DNA of 64,000 nucleotides from positions 4,893,770-4,957,769 of the forward strand of contig JACTAT010000027.1 in assembly GCA_014526335.1 (NCBI GenBank). The letters run 5' to 3'. The notes below the pieces were generated by a model that saw only the letters and a list, made by a program, of their open reading frames with translations, had not been told where the DNA came from and ran no database searches. This DNA is from Chrysaora quinquecirrha. Its lineage: Eukaryota; Cnidaria; Scyphozoa; Semaeostomeae; Pelagiidae. A program made the position numbers and the translations under genes. Every line of letters starts with the position of its first letter. Within the stretch, counting starts at the first letter, position 1. Below are positions 10,705-21,655 of the stretch, piece by piece.

Positions 10705-10800
10705 AAAAGCTTGTGCACCGAAGGCGCTTTGTGCACCGAAGGTGCACCCTTCTAGAGGGGTCCGGGGGCATGCTCCCCCGGAAAATTTTGAAAATTAAGA
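10705..10800. repeat. GC-rich hairpin repeat
   Basis: A directly repeated GTGCACCGAAGG (10713 and 10731) precedes a near-perfect 20-base hairpin CCGGGGGCATGCTCCCCCGG (10762-10781), then GAAAATTTTGAAAATT. This GC island stands alone in AT-rich DNA. The block looks like the tail of a dispersed repeat, but I cannot name a family. Confidence 0.55.
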
Positions 10801-11178
10801 CCTCTACTTTTGCTATGGTTGAACTTTTTCATACTAATTATCAACATCAAGGGTTGTCTAAAACATGCGCAATAGCGAATTAAAAAATCAACCTCGTTTT
10901 ACAAACAAGGTTGATAGGGGGTTGATAGCATTAACTAAACAAGATTTCGAAGTATTCACTGCAGTTGCAGAGAAAACGTAAACTGTTTCTTTCACCTTCT
11001 GCAAAATGTTAACAATCAAGCAACAAGTAACAGATAGGGGTAAACTTTAGCAATGAAAATAAAGCCAATGAAAGTGTAACCTTAACTCAACATGAAAAAT
11101 AACAGCAGCCCAGCAGCGTATGTTAGATATAGCATATTTTATAAGTAATATAACGGTAACAGCAAAAATAGTCAATTT
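10801..11178. other. Noncoding, downstream of the minus-strand gene
   Basis: AT-rich sequence immediately 3' of the minus-strand gene ending at 11179. It would hold its 3' UTR. I did not find a convincing polyadenylation signal in a set position. Confidence 0.35.
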
Positions 11179-12297
11179 TTAGCAGTCTAAAAACGAATAT
11201 CGTCCTTTCTCTTTGGCAAAGCGAGTCATAACTTTGCTTGCTTTATATGAGTCTTTTGTTGTTTTTTTTAGGTTACCAACCCTGTGTGTTTTCAATTTGT
11301 TTTTCTTGTCCCCTTTCTGGTACAACTGGGAAGCTTCTTTGATAATGGCATCTGCTTGTAAGACATTGGTTGTTGCCCAGTCAAGGAGGGTCCTGTCCTC
11401 CAAAGTAGCATTGCTTTGTCCCCCATATTGCCTCTGGGAATCCATCACGCTATAAAAACTTTCTGCAATGGCTTCTGGACCTCCTAGAGCTAGTGCTACA
11501 TCCAGAGAGGTCATGGCAATTTCTCCAGCAACACTGAATAGAATTTCATTGCAATAAAGTAGTTTTATCACCTGACTTTCCATGAGGATAGCTTTGCATG
11601 ATTCCCCATTTGAAAAGTGCAGTTCAAACTGGCACCAGGTGGAAAAGATTGAACTTTGTGTGGAGACATACTTAAATTCCAATAAAGGGCCATTAGTCGT
11701 AGGAGGTGTTTTGGAACTGGTCTCATCTGCCTCTGATCCATCATCCTTCAAGATTCTGAAACAAGAAACCATCTGTTCTCTGAACTCTTCATTCCAGACC
11801 AATGCTTTCATAGAATCTTTGAAAGATCGGAGGACGCTTTGATAAAGCCGTTCATCAAACCTTTCGTCTTGGAGCTCTTTTATATGGTCCATTGAACAGA
11901 CCTCTTTGAAGAATAATCGAAACTCCTCCAATCCAAAAATCTCTAAATCTCCCTCTCTCACCTTTACCCTGCCATTTGGAAGTCGCTTTCCGCAAAGTAG
12001 CTTGAAAATTTCACTTATGTCAAAGAAAGGTAAATCATTTACAGTGATGCATTTTTCAAGCCTTTTCTCAATTGAGTCAGCAAGATCGCTGACAAAAGTG
12101 CTCATATCACTGAATGATTCTTCCACAGTTCTTTCTTCCCAGTCAATCAGGACTTTCTTCAATGGGCGCTTTTTGCCAGGCTGCTGAGTTTCATTAGTTG
12201 TTTTGCTGATGATTTTCCAACCAACCGACAGAGGAACTCCTTGAAAAGTTGGCCGACAGTCTTTATCAGGGTCTTCAGGGTCAAGACCGATTATGTG
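11179..12297 (-). CDS. Terminal exon of the hAT-like family gene
   Basis: The exon starts after TTTTTCTAG (acceptor at 12298-12299) in phase 0 and is open for 373 codons to a stop at 11179. It begins HIIGLDPEDPDKDCRPTFQG and includes WEERTVEESFSDMSTFVSDL, a helical region, then LLDWATTNVLQADAI and a Lys-rich tail. No domain is recognised in this part. It is the largest intact exon here, and its openness suggests recent loss of function at most. A translation start inside it is possible but not needed. Confidence 0.75.
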   Translation of the reverse strand, partial: HIIGLDPEDPDKDCRPTFQGVPLSVGWKIISKTTNETQQPGKKRPLKKVLIDWEERTVEESFSDMSTFVSDLADSIEKRLEKCITVNDLPFFDISEIFKLLCGKRLPNGRVKVREGDLEIFGLEEFRLFFKEVCSMDHIKELQDERFDERLYQSVLRSFKDSMKALVWNEEFREQMVSCFRILKDDGSEADETSSKTPPTTNGPLLEFKYVSTQSSIFSTWCQFELHFSNGESCKAILMESQVIKLLYCNEILFSVAGEIAMTSLDVALALGGPEAIAESFYSVMDSQRQYGGQSNATLEDRTLLDWATTNVLQADAIIKEASQLYQKGDKKNKLKTHRVGNLKKTTKDSYKASKVMTRFAKEKGRYSFLDC

Positions 12298-12733
12298 CTA
12301 GAAAAACGAAGATTTATCCTAAGAATTGATAATTTATAGACAGTAAGTTGCAGATATTACTGTTGTTACAGCTTGGAGTGCACGTAAAATCACAGAAAGG
12401 GATTTTAAAACGTAATATTTGTTGAATTTATCAATTGAAGCTGGATAAAACAGCACCACCAGGTGCCATTCCGAAAGATGTAGAAGCATGTGTCTAATAT
12501 TTTCCACATCCATACCTCTTAATCAATAAGCAAGACTTTGCTCGCCAGGTTGCGTTACTGTATTTCAAATGCTGAGTGGGTTTCACTAATCAGTCTTGTT
12601 TGTATTACTGTAGCTTCCATCAATGATCAAATAGGTTTATAAACAATCAAAAAACAACAATTTTCAAATACTAAAATTTCTGGTTGTTCTATTGTTAAAA
12701 TTGTTATTGAAACTTAAAAACATCTGGTCTTAC

Positions 12734-12937
12734 CTTTCCATATTTCTGCACCAGTGGAAAGAAGTCGAAATGCTCATGCATGGTACACTCTTCAGCAGCA
12801 TTTCTTAGCCATTCAATTACTTTACGAATCCATGTTGATGTCTTCCAGATTGGTATTGACAAACCTTGCGATTCTGTCATGACTCGTGCTACGGGCTCAA
12901 ATGCATCTGTTATTAATAACAAGTCCATCAAGAAATC
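12734..12937 (-). CDS. Internal exon 4 of the hAT-like family gene
   Basis: 204 bp, exactly 68 codons, phase 0 at both ends. The acceptor reads TTTTCACCAG and the donor GTAAGACC. It encodes DFLMDLLLITDAFEPVARVM, then SIPIWKTSTWIRKVIEWL and FPLVQKYGK. The W-K-x-x-x-W pattern and the DLL...EP helix fit the domain that follows the RNase H-like core in this family. Confidence 0.75.
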
Positions 12938-13245
12938 CTGGTGAAAAGCAAAAATATGCAAAAATTATGCGGAATTCTCATCCGCACTGACACAGGTTCT
13001 CGAGCAGTTGAACTCCACAAAAAAAATCGAATACAAAATGAAATATTCAATTAACAAAACAAATAATCAAAGCATCGATATTGCAGGTTTAAATCCATGT
13101 CTGTTCTTTACTGCTCCTAAATGATGGTTTCTTTAAGTGCCAAGTGGTAAGAATGGGCTCTTTCTGCGCCCATTTTAAAATTTATATTGTAGCAGTTAGC
13201 TGCTGCTCAAACTTTGATTAAAAGGTACTAATATTCTTCACTCAC

Positions 13246-13454
13246 CTGTCCTTTTATTTTGTACTGAAGGGGATCAGACTCATCACCCATAGAACTTGAT
13301 GCTTCTTCCATTGCAGTAACAAGTAACTTATACGATTTAACTAATCGACACCATTGAACATATGCAGAACTGGCAAATCGTGTCTGCGAGTAGGTTTTTG
13401 CAACAGTTGCTTTGACTCCTTGCTGTGCTGAAACTGCTTCTAGGATGCTTCTAT
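13246..13454 (-). CDS. Internal exon 3 of the hAT-like family gene
   Basis: 209 bp, entering in phase 1 and leaving in phase 0. The acceptor is ATTTTTTCAG and the donor GTGAGTG. It encodes RSILEAVSAQQGVKATVA and then TRFASSAYVQWCRLVKSY and a Ser-rich stretch. The RF-x-S-x-x-Y-x-x-W motif is a family mark, usually next to the last catalytic part of the RNase H-like fold. Confidence 0.75.
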
Positions 13455-13844
13455 CTGAAAAAATTGGTTCAGAGTATCTCAGGAAGGAAATTATTTCGGC
13501 CTGAATAATAATTTTTTCATACTGATAACAAGATGATAAGCTGCTATGAAGAAGCAAAGCTTGATGAGTTAATTGGACCCCTATGCCGAAATAAGTACTA
13601 AAACGGACCCATGTGCAACACATGTTATCTAAATTCTTTAAATTTGGGAATTCTGAAACTCCACATCATTTGCTGAATCCCGAAATATGTACTAGAACCC
13701 TCAAATGGCCCTAAGACTCTTTGTAAAAATATACTGTATTGCATCCCTTGAAGTGGATAGGGTGAAATGTTGACAGGTAGCTACGTAACTAAGGAAGAAA
13801 CTTTGTTATAACAGAAGAAACATACCAAAATAATGTCAAAATAC

Positions 13845-14072
13845 CTTTGCCTCTGTTTAAGGACTCTGCAAAAGAAATGGTCTTTTCAATAAAATTTGAA
13901 AAGAAGGCCTTAGAGCTTCCAATTTTACCATCCCTCACGTCTGTTACTGCTAAATTGAGCCAATGCGATGGATCCCACACAACATTTCCCAAATATCTTG
14001 CTTCCTGTGGTTTTCCCATTGACATAATTTCTTTAAACTTTTTTGCCTGGTAGACACCATCTGCAGCTACAC
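13845..14072 (-). CDS. Internal exon 2 of the hAT-like family gene
   Basis: 228 bp, phase 1 at both ends. The acceptor is CATTGTTTCAG and the donor GTATTTTG. It encodes VAADGVYQAKKFKEIMSMGK, YLGNVVWDPSHWLNLAVTDV and FIEKTISFAESLNRGK. The DG and WDPSHWLNLA motifs probably include catalytic or structural residues of an RNase H-like core. The 287-bp MITE begins only 25 bp upstream of this exon, inside the intron. Confidence 0.78.
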
Positions 14073-14096
14073 CTGAAACAATGACAAACAAGGCTT

Positions 14097-14383
14097 ACAA
14101 TGCCTGCCAGATTACTTGGAACGCTAGATTGAATTTTCTATTCAACGTAACAACTCCCCTCCCCCCTCTGAAAACAATGTTGGTTTACTGTATGATGAAA
14201 CCTTTTCAGGTGCATATCAACATTCACATCACGCAGTAGCACCCTTCGACATAAGAAAACAACATTGTTTTCAGGGGGAGGGGGGATTGAGTCCGTGATT
14301 TGTGCTTGGAATTGTAAACACTCTTTCATGGGAAAAAGGCTGGAAATATGATGGGTGTTCCAACAAATTCTGGCCGGCATTGT
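14097..14383. mobile_element. 287-bp MITE, copy 1
   Basis: The ends are inverse: ACAATGCCTGCCAGA at the left and, inverted at the right, ACAATGCCGGCCAGA. Inside, a second perfect inverted pair of more than 20 bp (CCCCTCCCCCCTCTGAAAAC side near 14155 and its inverse near 14265) brackets a loop. An almost identical copy of the same length lies at 17191-17477. The element has no coding frame; frames across it are incidental. The target duplication is unclear. Confidence 0.8.
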
Positions 14384-14949
14384 CTGAAAGCTGAAAATCG
14401 TATTTTTTATCATATGTGGTTGAAACATTGCATTTAGGGGTATTTTTGGGCCGAGAATTCGGATATGGCAATAATTTTGCTCTAGAACATCAGTAGGTAT
14501 ATCTAATGACGTCACAATTCATAGATAGGGGAGTTAAATGGATACGCTGACATGAAGCAAGGCATCTGCTAGCAGACAAAGATTAAATGACATTTTTTTA
14601 CTTGCATATGTTGAAACAATCTCTGTAATACCTTATTATATATATGGATAAATGAAATAAGACCTTTATACACAGTATCAATGTAGCCAAAGAACAGAGT
14701 TACCACAGGGGTCTGGGAACTAGTGTTTGAATTTTTATTCTAAAGATGGCAATGTTATTTTCAATGAATGAAAAATGATTTTCAGAGATAATTAAGAGGA
14801 ATATGTTCGTCTTGAAAATGTCGATAATGTGTGATACCATATTCGTATCTTTTTTCGGAATAAAACATATTGATTCACTTGTGATACAGCTTATGAATGC
14901 TTATGAACCCGAAAGTAGACAATTGAATTGAATTGAATGTTGAACTGAA

Positions 14950-15357
14950 GTCAACGGTTTGCACCTAAATTTTGTACTTTAGAAAAGGAAAATCAATTCT
15001 TCGTCTTGTTTTTTGTTCATTTTCTTTCCATGTATAGGAGTACATGTAGCATCAGATTTGTTTCCTAAACTTGCAACTCTCTGAGTTCAATGGTTAGAGA
15101 ATGATTTTGGGAAGTTTTGCCCAGAAAGCTGCTAGAATAAAATATGATATGACTATAGTCTAATCTATTCTTTTAACCGAGCAGTCATCCTTTTTTGCAA
15201 TTTACAGCACAATGGAGTTACATATCTACAAATAAAATTACTTAATTTCGAGAACATCTCCCTGTGCACCCCTCAGTGTTTCTATTATAATAATTCATTA
15301 AAATAGGAGTATGTACGAGGGAGATGAAACTCGAAATAGAGGGTGCAAACCGTTGGG
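14950..15357. repeat. Short inverted pair, candidate small element
   Basis: CAACGGTTTGCACC near 14953 is the exact inverse of GGTGCAAACCGTTG near 15342. The spacing of about 400 bp would suit a small non-autonomous element. Only about 14 bp match, and no target duplication was seen, so chance is possible. Confidence 0.3.
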
Positions 15358-15575
15358 GATTCTTTCACACTCGAATTTCAATACAGTAGCACTGCAGACA
15401 GCAATCAGTTTATCATGCTATGCGGAAGCGATTGAATGAGAACACAGCACGCGATTTAAATGTAATGAAAATAGAACAGTTTAGGAAACGTCTGATTCAG
15501 TATTTGTTTGCATGATTTTTACAAGAATATGTTACATTTACATCCATGTGTTACAATTTAATTGTAAGACAATTA

Positions 15576-16674
15576 TCAGTATTTCGTTCTATTTCCCTTA
15601 GTACGGTGAATTTCTAAAAGTCTTTTCGTCATTGTTCCTATCGTCTTGTTTATGAGCTCGATGTCGAATTTCCTTAGCGTCTCCTTCACGCGGGATTTGA
15701 ATGTATGGAAATCCTCTCGAACTATTTTTTGTTCAAGGGCTTGCCTGTCAAGCTCTCTTTTGACATTGTTGAAGACATTTTCGATAGGATTTAAATCTGG
15801 AGAGCGGGGTGGTATTTTGATGAATGTTGCCTGTATATCACTTAGGGCTTCCATCGCAGCTTTGCTTGTTTGCGAAGGATCATTGTCCATTACAAACAGT
15901 CTGTTCTTTAGTTGCGTCGTTATTGTCACTTAATTCATGTAAAGCTGGTCCAAGGGTATTGCAAATGAAACCAGCAAAGTACTGTCCCGTCATCTTCTCA
16001 TACTCCTCTATAAGAACAACCCCCCTTCCATACGAAATGGCAACAAGGAGGTGAAGTCGTCTCCCCCCTGCCAATTTGGAGCCCTTGGCTGTGACAATTA
16101 GCCCTTCGTTTGGCTTTCTGAGAATTCTCGCTTTCGGCCTTAAGCTTTCTCCATGTGGGTTGTTTTTGTGTACAAAAGACACCGCATCTAAATACAACAG
16201 AATTTCTTCGTTCCAGAACTGTTGGTTGTAATTCTTCAGCTTCTCGATAGAATATTTCCTCCGGAGAGATCTGTCTTTTTCTGATAGAATACCTTTCCGT
16301 CTCAGCTGTAAACGTTTATAGCCAGCGTCATTGAGTACCCGCACAACCGTTCTATAACTGACATTTGACATTTTCAACGAACGCATTATGTCTTTGACAG
16401 ATACGTTGGGATTCTCGGCTCTCATTTTCAAAAATTCCCGAATTATATGGCTGGTATCTCTAGCGCTTAATATTCTTTTCCTGCCTCTCTTGCCGTTATT
16501 TTCAGATATCGTTACTTCTTGCCTGCTCGTAGCGACACGGTATACTGAAGACACAGGTACTCCAAGCTCTGATGCTATTTCTCTATATGATTTTGATTCA
16601 TGCTTTCTTAAACACTTGATCATAGCTCTAGTTTCAGGTGAAATTTTTTTGTAGAACACCATTGCAGAAGACAA
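15576..16674 (-). pseudogene. Tc1/mariner DD34E transposase with one frameshift
   Basis: Two frames together form a nearly complete IS630-Tc1 transposase. The first (16674-15880) has two helix-turn-helix regions (codons about 15-50 and 70-115), a KRGRKR basic hook, and the first catalytic Asp in LLYLDAVSFV (codon 163). The second (15929-15576) has FVMDNDPSQ, with the second Asp, and SPDLNPIENVF, with Glu 34 residues later, which gives the DD34E class. It ends NRTKY. One indel near 15930 breaks the frame. It lies in the 3.5-kb intron of the minus-strand gene, in the same orientation. I did not find convincing terminal repeats. Confidence 0.85.
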
Positions 16675-17190
16675 TATATACTACGATAGCATAAAACCAC
16701 CGCCTCGACTCATATATGAAAACAGTCTAAATTTCATTTCTCAGTTCGTTAACAGTAAAAATGTCTTTCGGGGATGTCTTATTCAACGTCACATTCTATA
16801 ACTTTGCAGCCTCACCTTCACTGTTCAACTCGAGCGAGGAGCCTATAATACAGCCTCGTTTTCATGCAATACACATTTCCGCGTTTGAAGCCTAATATCT
16901 TTGTCAATACCTGGTAACTAAAAGCGTAGACAACTTGTTATCAATTGTAAAGAGCTACATAGGCTTCCCGAAGGCCGATACCCAAGCTCTTTCTTATTTC
17001 AAGACCGTTCTGTATATTTTTCGTGCCCGTCCACATCGATGTATGCGCTCCTGGCTTCAGTGGCAAATTATGACGTCACAACAACCACCCACATAAAAAC
17101 TGATGTCATTTTTGAAACAAGCGTGTCAAGTTTACTCTTGGTGCCTAATTTCATTCTCATATCTTGAAAAACAAGAAATTCAGACTTCAG

Positions 17191-17477
17191 ACAATGCCTG
17201 CCAGATTACTTGGAACGCTAGATTGAATTTTCTACTCAACGTAACAACTCCCCTCCCCCCTCTGAAAACAATGTTGTTTTACTGTATGATGAAACCTTTT
17301 CAGGTGCATATCAACATTCACATCACGCAGTAGCACCCTTCGACATAAGAAAACAACATTGTTTTCAGGGGGAGGGGGGATTGAGTCCGTGATTTGTGCT
17401 TGGAATTGTAAACACTCTTTCATGGGAAAAAGGCTGGAAATATGATGGGTGTTCCAACAAATTCTGGCCGGCATTGT
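17191..17477. mobile_element. 287-bp MITE, copy 2
   Basis: Same length, orientation and structure as the copy at 14097-14383, with only a few base differences (for example TTGTTTTACTG instead of TTGGTTTACTG). Sequences flanking the two copies are unrelated, so they are two insertions and not one duplicated segment. Both lie in the same intron of the minus-strand gene. Confidence 0.8.
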
Positions 17478-17537
17478 AGGTTTAATCAATAAATGACTAT
17501 GTGGCAAAATACAATAAGTAAATTCAAGTCAACTTAC

Positions 17538-18470
17538 CAACTAAAAAGCGTTGCACTTGTTCGCCGTATAGATTCGACACTTGCTCAAGAGCTTTTATCC
17601 CGGAGTCTTCAAGAGAACTACCCTTTATGGTACCATCTTTGTTTGACTCGTAAACTTCGGGTGCTGCAACTGCAATAGCGACTCTTTCGCCATTTATCAT
17701 GGGACAGATCAGGACTGCTTGATTTGTGCGCTTATTCACTATCGCTTTATCAAGAGTTAAATAGTAATGGGGTGGCAATCCGGTGCTTGGAAGAGTGGTT
17801 GACAATTGGTTTCAGATTTTCTCATTTAGCACTTGCAGCATACATTTTACCAGGTCATGGAACAGCTTTCTTGAGTGCCCTGTTGCGCCAACTTGAGCAC
17901 CAACAGAAAATGCAACGCCACTTGACTTTCGTAATGCAACGCAGCAGCTTTCGACTTTACTTCTGTCAGTGCACATTTAAGAAGCGTTTCTGCTGCGTCA
18001 GAGTGGATTCGGTGAAGCTTTCTTTCTTCGCTCAGCATTCTGAGCTCTTTGAAATGCGTCTGTCCATCTGTAGAGCAGGCCATATGCTGAATGATACGAC
18101 TCTTCAACTTTCGCCATTTCTCACCTTGACCAGCCATGCATTCAGCCATAAGGTTAGGATCTACGTATTTGCCTGTTCTTATACAGCTTCGATCGGCAGC
18201 GAGGGTAGCAGCAGCTCGAGCTGGTGTTAATCTTAATGCTTTGCTTTGATAGAGCAAAAGCAAGTTTCACATCGAAGAATTGCACCTCCCTTGTGGAACA
18301 AACTTAGGTCTTCGGTCTCCATCGGATGTAACGACAGATCTTCAAGGCTGCTATGAGGTCGGCAATATTTTTTACGTCTCTCCATTCTTTCATCTTTCTG
18401 TAGCAGCTGCTCAGCTCATTTTCGATAACTGATGATGCATTGGTATGCTCAAGCGTCCCGAGTTGAGGTG
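17538..18470 (-). pseudogene. First recognisable exon of the hAT-like family gene, frameshifted
   Basis: The exon ends at donor GTAAGTTG (17536-17537), phase 1. Reading upstream, the frame contains STGLPPHYYLTLDKAIVNKR, NQAVLICPMINGERVA and EQVQRFLVG. TGA at 17812-17814 interrupts it. A shift near 17910 separates SVGAQVGATGHSRKLF from SKAAALHYESQVA. A second shift lies in a CAAAGCAAAGC microduplication near 18240, before HKGGAILRCETC. No intron can bypass the TGA with GT/AG ends. The true start was not found; about 18470 is the limit of plausible coding. Confidence 0.65.
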
Positions 18471-18591
18471 TTGTTAGCAAGCTTTTACTGCTTTATGAAT
18501 TTCCTGAAAGTCTGTCAACTTTGCGTTAATTATTCCCAGTTTTGAAATGCTGCAAAAACACTGCAAGTGCAAAAGCAAACAAAAGTACCTG

Positions 18592-18815
18592 AGCCTTACC
18601 CTAAAGCCTAAATTAAACCCCAAACCCCTAACCCTACTCTAAAACCCTGACCCCATCCCTAACACCCCAGCTACCTACCAAAGGCTACCATCACCCAAAA
18701 CCCCTAACCCAAACCTAACCCCAAAATCCTACCCTTACTGCAAAATTTTGTTGAAAAAAACCACTCTGCAAACAGGCCCTACCCTAAACCTAAGGCCCTG
18801 CCCTAAAATCATTAC
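18592..18815. repeat. Degenerate telomere-like tract
   Basis: The strand is rich in CCCTAA-type words: ACCCTAAAG, CCCCTAACCCTACTC, CCCATCCCTAACACCCC, CCCCTAACCCAAACC and CCCTACCCTAAACC. This is the C-rich strand of TTAGGG-like repeats, the metazoan telomere motif, in decayed form. It is interrupted by ordinary sequence near 18745-18770. An old interstitial telomeric site or a chance C/A-rich repeat would both fit. Confidence 0.55.
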
Positions 18816-18829
18816 AAAGTCACAGGTCC

Positions 18830-20540
18830 TGCTGATGCTATGATTGAAATTTTATCATTCATACAACTCAACTAAATTTCAGCCATAAGTTGGTTTGCTA
18901 AACTGCATTCTCTCTGGTGGTGATCACTAGGATAGGTTTTTCCAAAACTGGTATGCCTCAAAAGAGGAATTTCGCCCTGCAATGGAGCAATTTTGAAAAA
19001 ATTGCAATTATATAGCTCATAGGTAAACCTATGGGTAGCTGGTAGAACAACAAGGATGCTGTCTGCTGCTTGTGTTAGTATCTGCCATGTTTCTATGAGA
19101 AATGAGAAAAGATTTGATTCCTTTGGAATGAGCTCGCATATTAGTGGATGATAGAGAGCTCCAGTCTGCACAAGCAGGAATGGCAACCTTGTGCAACCGC
19201 AGCACAATTTACAGAACAGAATTGAATTCTGAGGTCAGATTACCCACATTAGCCAAAATCACAAAAAGCTATTTGGACAGTATCCTATGCTTTCCACATA
19301 ATGAAAACCGAAAAATTAGGCCTATTTTCTTTTTGGAACTTTGGTTTATGTTTTGGGCACAACTCTAAAATTATTTGAAACTTAGTAATTAGTTCATGAC
19401 AAAAGTTTAATAGAACAACAAACCTGGGTGAATTTTAAACAGCAATAATTCTTCTTGAAACCCAAAAAACTCAACATTGAATGGCATTCCAATTGAAATA
19501 ATTGAAAATTTTGTTCCTTGGCTTTGAACTCTGAAATCTAAGATTTGATTTTGAGCAAATAAAAAAGGAACCCGAACAGGCATTAACAAAGAAATCAAGA
19601 GTTGCAAATAAATAAAATCCCAATCATGAAGCGTACAACAGATAATTTAATGTGCATACACATAGACAATAGCAAGGAGACTCAGTAATTATAGCTCTCT
19701 TTACTTAATCTCCGTCGACAACAACAAAATTAAAACTTGCAATGTGCAAAATATAATAAACAAAATGGAAAAAGTGGGTAAAATGTCCACATAAATTTTC
19801 CCATACCATCTCATAGCTTCTCGTCACTATGTTTCACTAGTACCCAACCATCAAAACATTTGGTTCCTGTTCAAGTTTCTTGATCAGGATGTTATCAGTA
19901 AACAGAAAAATTATGCTGAGTACATTTTAGGCTTGTCAGACTCTTCAAACAGCAAGAAAAGGGCCACATATTCCACCTGGTCTTTCCTTTTCATTGGCAG
20001 GAACTTGCCTTTTGAAGATGTGTTTAGAAAATATAAATACTAACAGCTGAAAGATTACCACTAAGCCTAAGTAACTCTGTGTTTTTTAAAGTCCTAATTT
20101 ATTTCAAAGTGTGTATCTTGACACATCAGAAGCAGTTTAAGAATCTGAGCATTGCAAACATTCATGTAAGTGATGGCATCCCGTTACACAAACATCCTGG
20201 TCCCATGCTACGTAAACCATAAATTATCTTAATAAACTAACCTACAACAGGGTTGAATGAAATTGGTTGAGTACCTTTTTAAAGTCACACAACCAAATAC
20301 TGTTCTCACATTATATTTTCTTGCATTTTAGCTTTGTTAGACCTTCTTCAGCAGCCTAAATATGCATATTTCTGTGATGAATGGCAAGTAGCAAAAGGCC
20401 AATATGATATGAATCAATATGTTTTGTGCAGAAACATGCACTATCAGAAAAAATCAACAAAGTCTACCATTCCTTGATTTCAAAATGAACTGGCAAATGA
20501 ACAAACAACAACATAGTTTACTTCACGGGTAAGCTCTTGC
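18830..20540. other. Intergenic, nothing recognised
   Basis: AT-rich DNA with short unlikely frames (111 codons or fewer) and no domain, tandem repeat or inverted repeat that I can support. Confidence 0.4.
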
Positions 20541-20559
20541 ATTCTACCTTGTAACATTT

Positions 20560-21265
20560 GTTCTCTTTTAATAATATAACAAAAGTTGATCTTATAATTT
20601 TCTCTATTTACTTTGTTGAAGTATGATCTTTTAAGCTTACTTTCATTTGACATAACATTAGTTCATTCTGCAGTTTTCTGCATTTATAATTATGCTTCAT
20701 CAGTACCTTAGTATCCGTTAACCTTCCTTTCTGTTTTCTACTTGTCAGCCTTTCCTTTTCTGATATAATATTAGTTCATTCTGCAATTTTCCCCTTTTAT
20801 TTTCTTTAATAATTATGTTTGATCAGCACATTAGTGTCCGTTAATCCCTTTTTCTGTCTTTAGTATGTCAGGCTTTCTTTCACTGATATAATATTAGTTC
20901 ATTCTGTGATTTTCTCTGTTTATTTTCTTTAATAACGATGTTTGATCTGTGCCTTAGTGCCTTTTAGCCCCCTTTTCTGCCTTCCTCTTCTCAGGCTTCT
21001 TTTACTATGATATAAAATTAGTTCATTCTACAATTTTCTCCATTTATATTCTTTAATAATGATGTTTGATCTGTGCATTAGTGCTTTATAACCCCCTTTT
21101 CGGTCCTCCCATTGTCAGGCTTCTTTTACTATGATATAATATTAGTTCATTTTGCAATTTTCTCCATTTATTTTCTTTAATAATGATGTTTGATCTGTGC
21201 ATTAGTGCTTTATAACCCCCTTTTCGGTCTTCCTCTTGTCAGGCTTCTTATACTGAGATAATGTT
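20560..21265. repeat. Left edge of the ~123-bp satellite array, diverged units
   Basis: Words of the main satellite (TAGTTCATTCTGCA, TTTCTTTAATAAT, TTTGATC, CTTGTCAGGCTT) recur at about 120-bp steps but with many changes, most at the far left. Similarity to the consensus increases rightward. The block is cut at about 21266 by the inserted LINE. Confidence 0.85.
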
Positions 21266-21655
21266 GGTTCAAATCAAATCAAATCAAATCAAAACTTTTT
21301 TTTCAGCAACAAATCAATTAATTACAAGATATGTCACGTTAGTTGTTAAGATACAATTATTATTTAGAAACAATAAAAGTTACATTACAAGAAACAACAT
21401 TATAGGATATATAAGATCGGCTGATGGACACATGGAAAGAACTCATAGTGGAGCTATCAGAGCCATGTGCCCAATTTGACGTGTAATGACGATAATTCAA
21501 TATTAGTTTTGTTTGAATAATAACAGTAAGAATAAAAAATAAAAAAATAAAAAATATAACAATGTAAAAAGAAAAAATAGAAATCAATTAATAATGGTTT
21601 ACAATATGTTCAAATAGTTAATACGTTTTTAGGGTGGGAATAACAGTAAATAGAG

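Larger units (their letters stand above)
11179..18470 (-). pseudogene. Multi-exon RNase H-like/hAT-like family gene, broken first exon
   Basis: Five exons on the minus strand can be read: about 18470-17538, 14072-13845, 13454-13246, 12937-12734 and 12297-11179. All four introns have GT/AG ends and matching phases (1, 1, 0, 0), and exons 2-5 are open throughout. The protein resembles an uncharacterised family that I associate with cnidarian genomes, with motifs STGLPPHYYLTLDKA, ADGVYQAKKF, VVWDPSHWLNLAVTDVRDG and RFASSAYVQW. It may derive from a hAT-like transposase (RNase H fold), which is inference. The first exon carries an in-frame TGA and two frameshifts, so this copy is a pseudogene or the assembly has errors. 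Confidence 0.75.

Noticed and set aside
14138..14515. 125-codon frame and its partner at 17232-17507
   Set aside because: Both cover the two 287-bp MITE copies. Shared protein sequence follows from shared repeat DNA.
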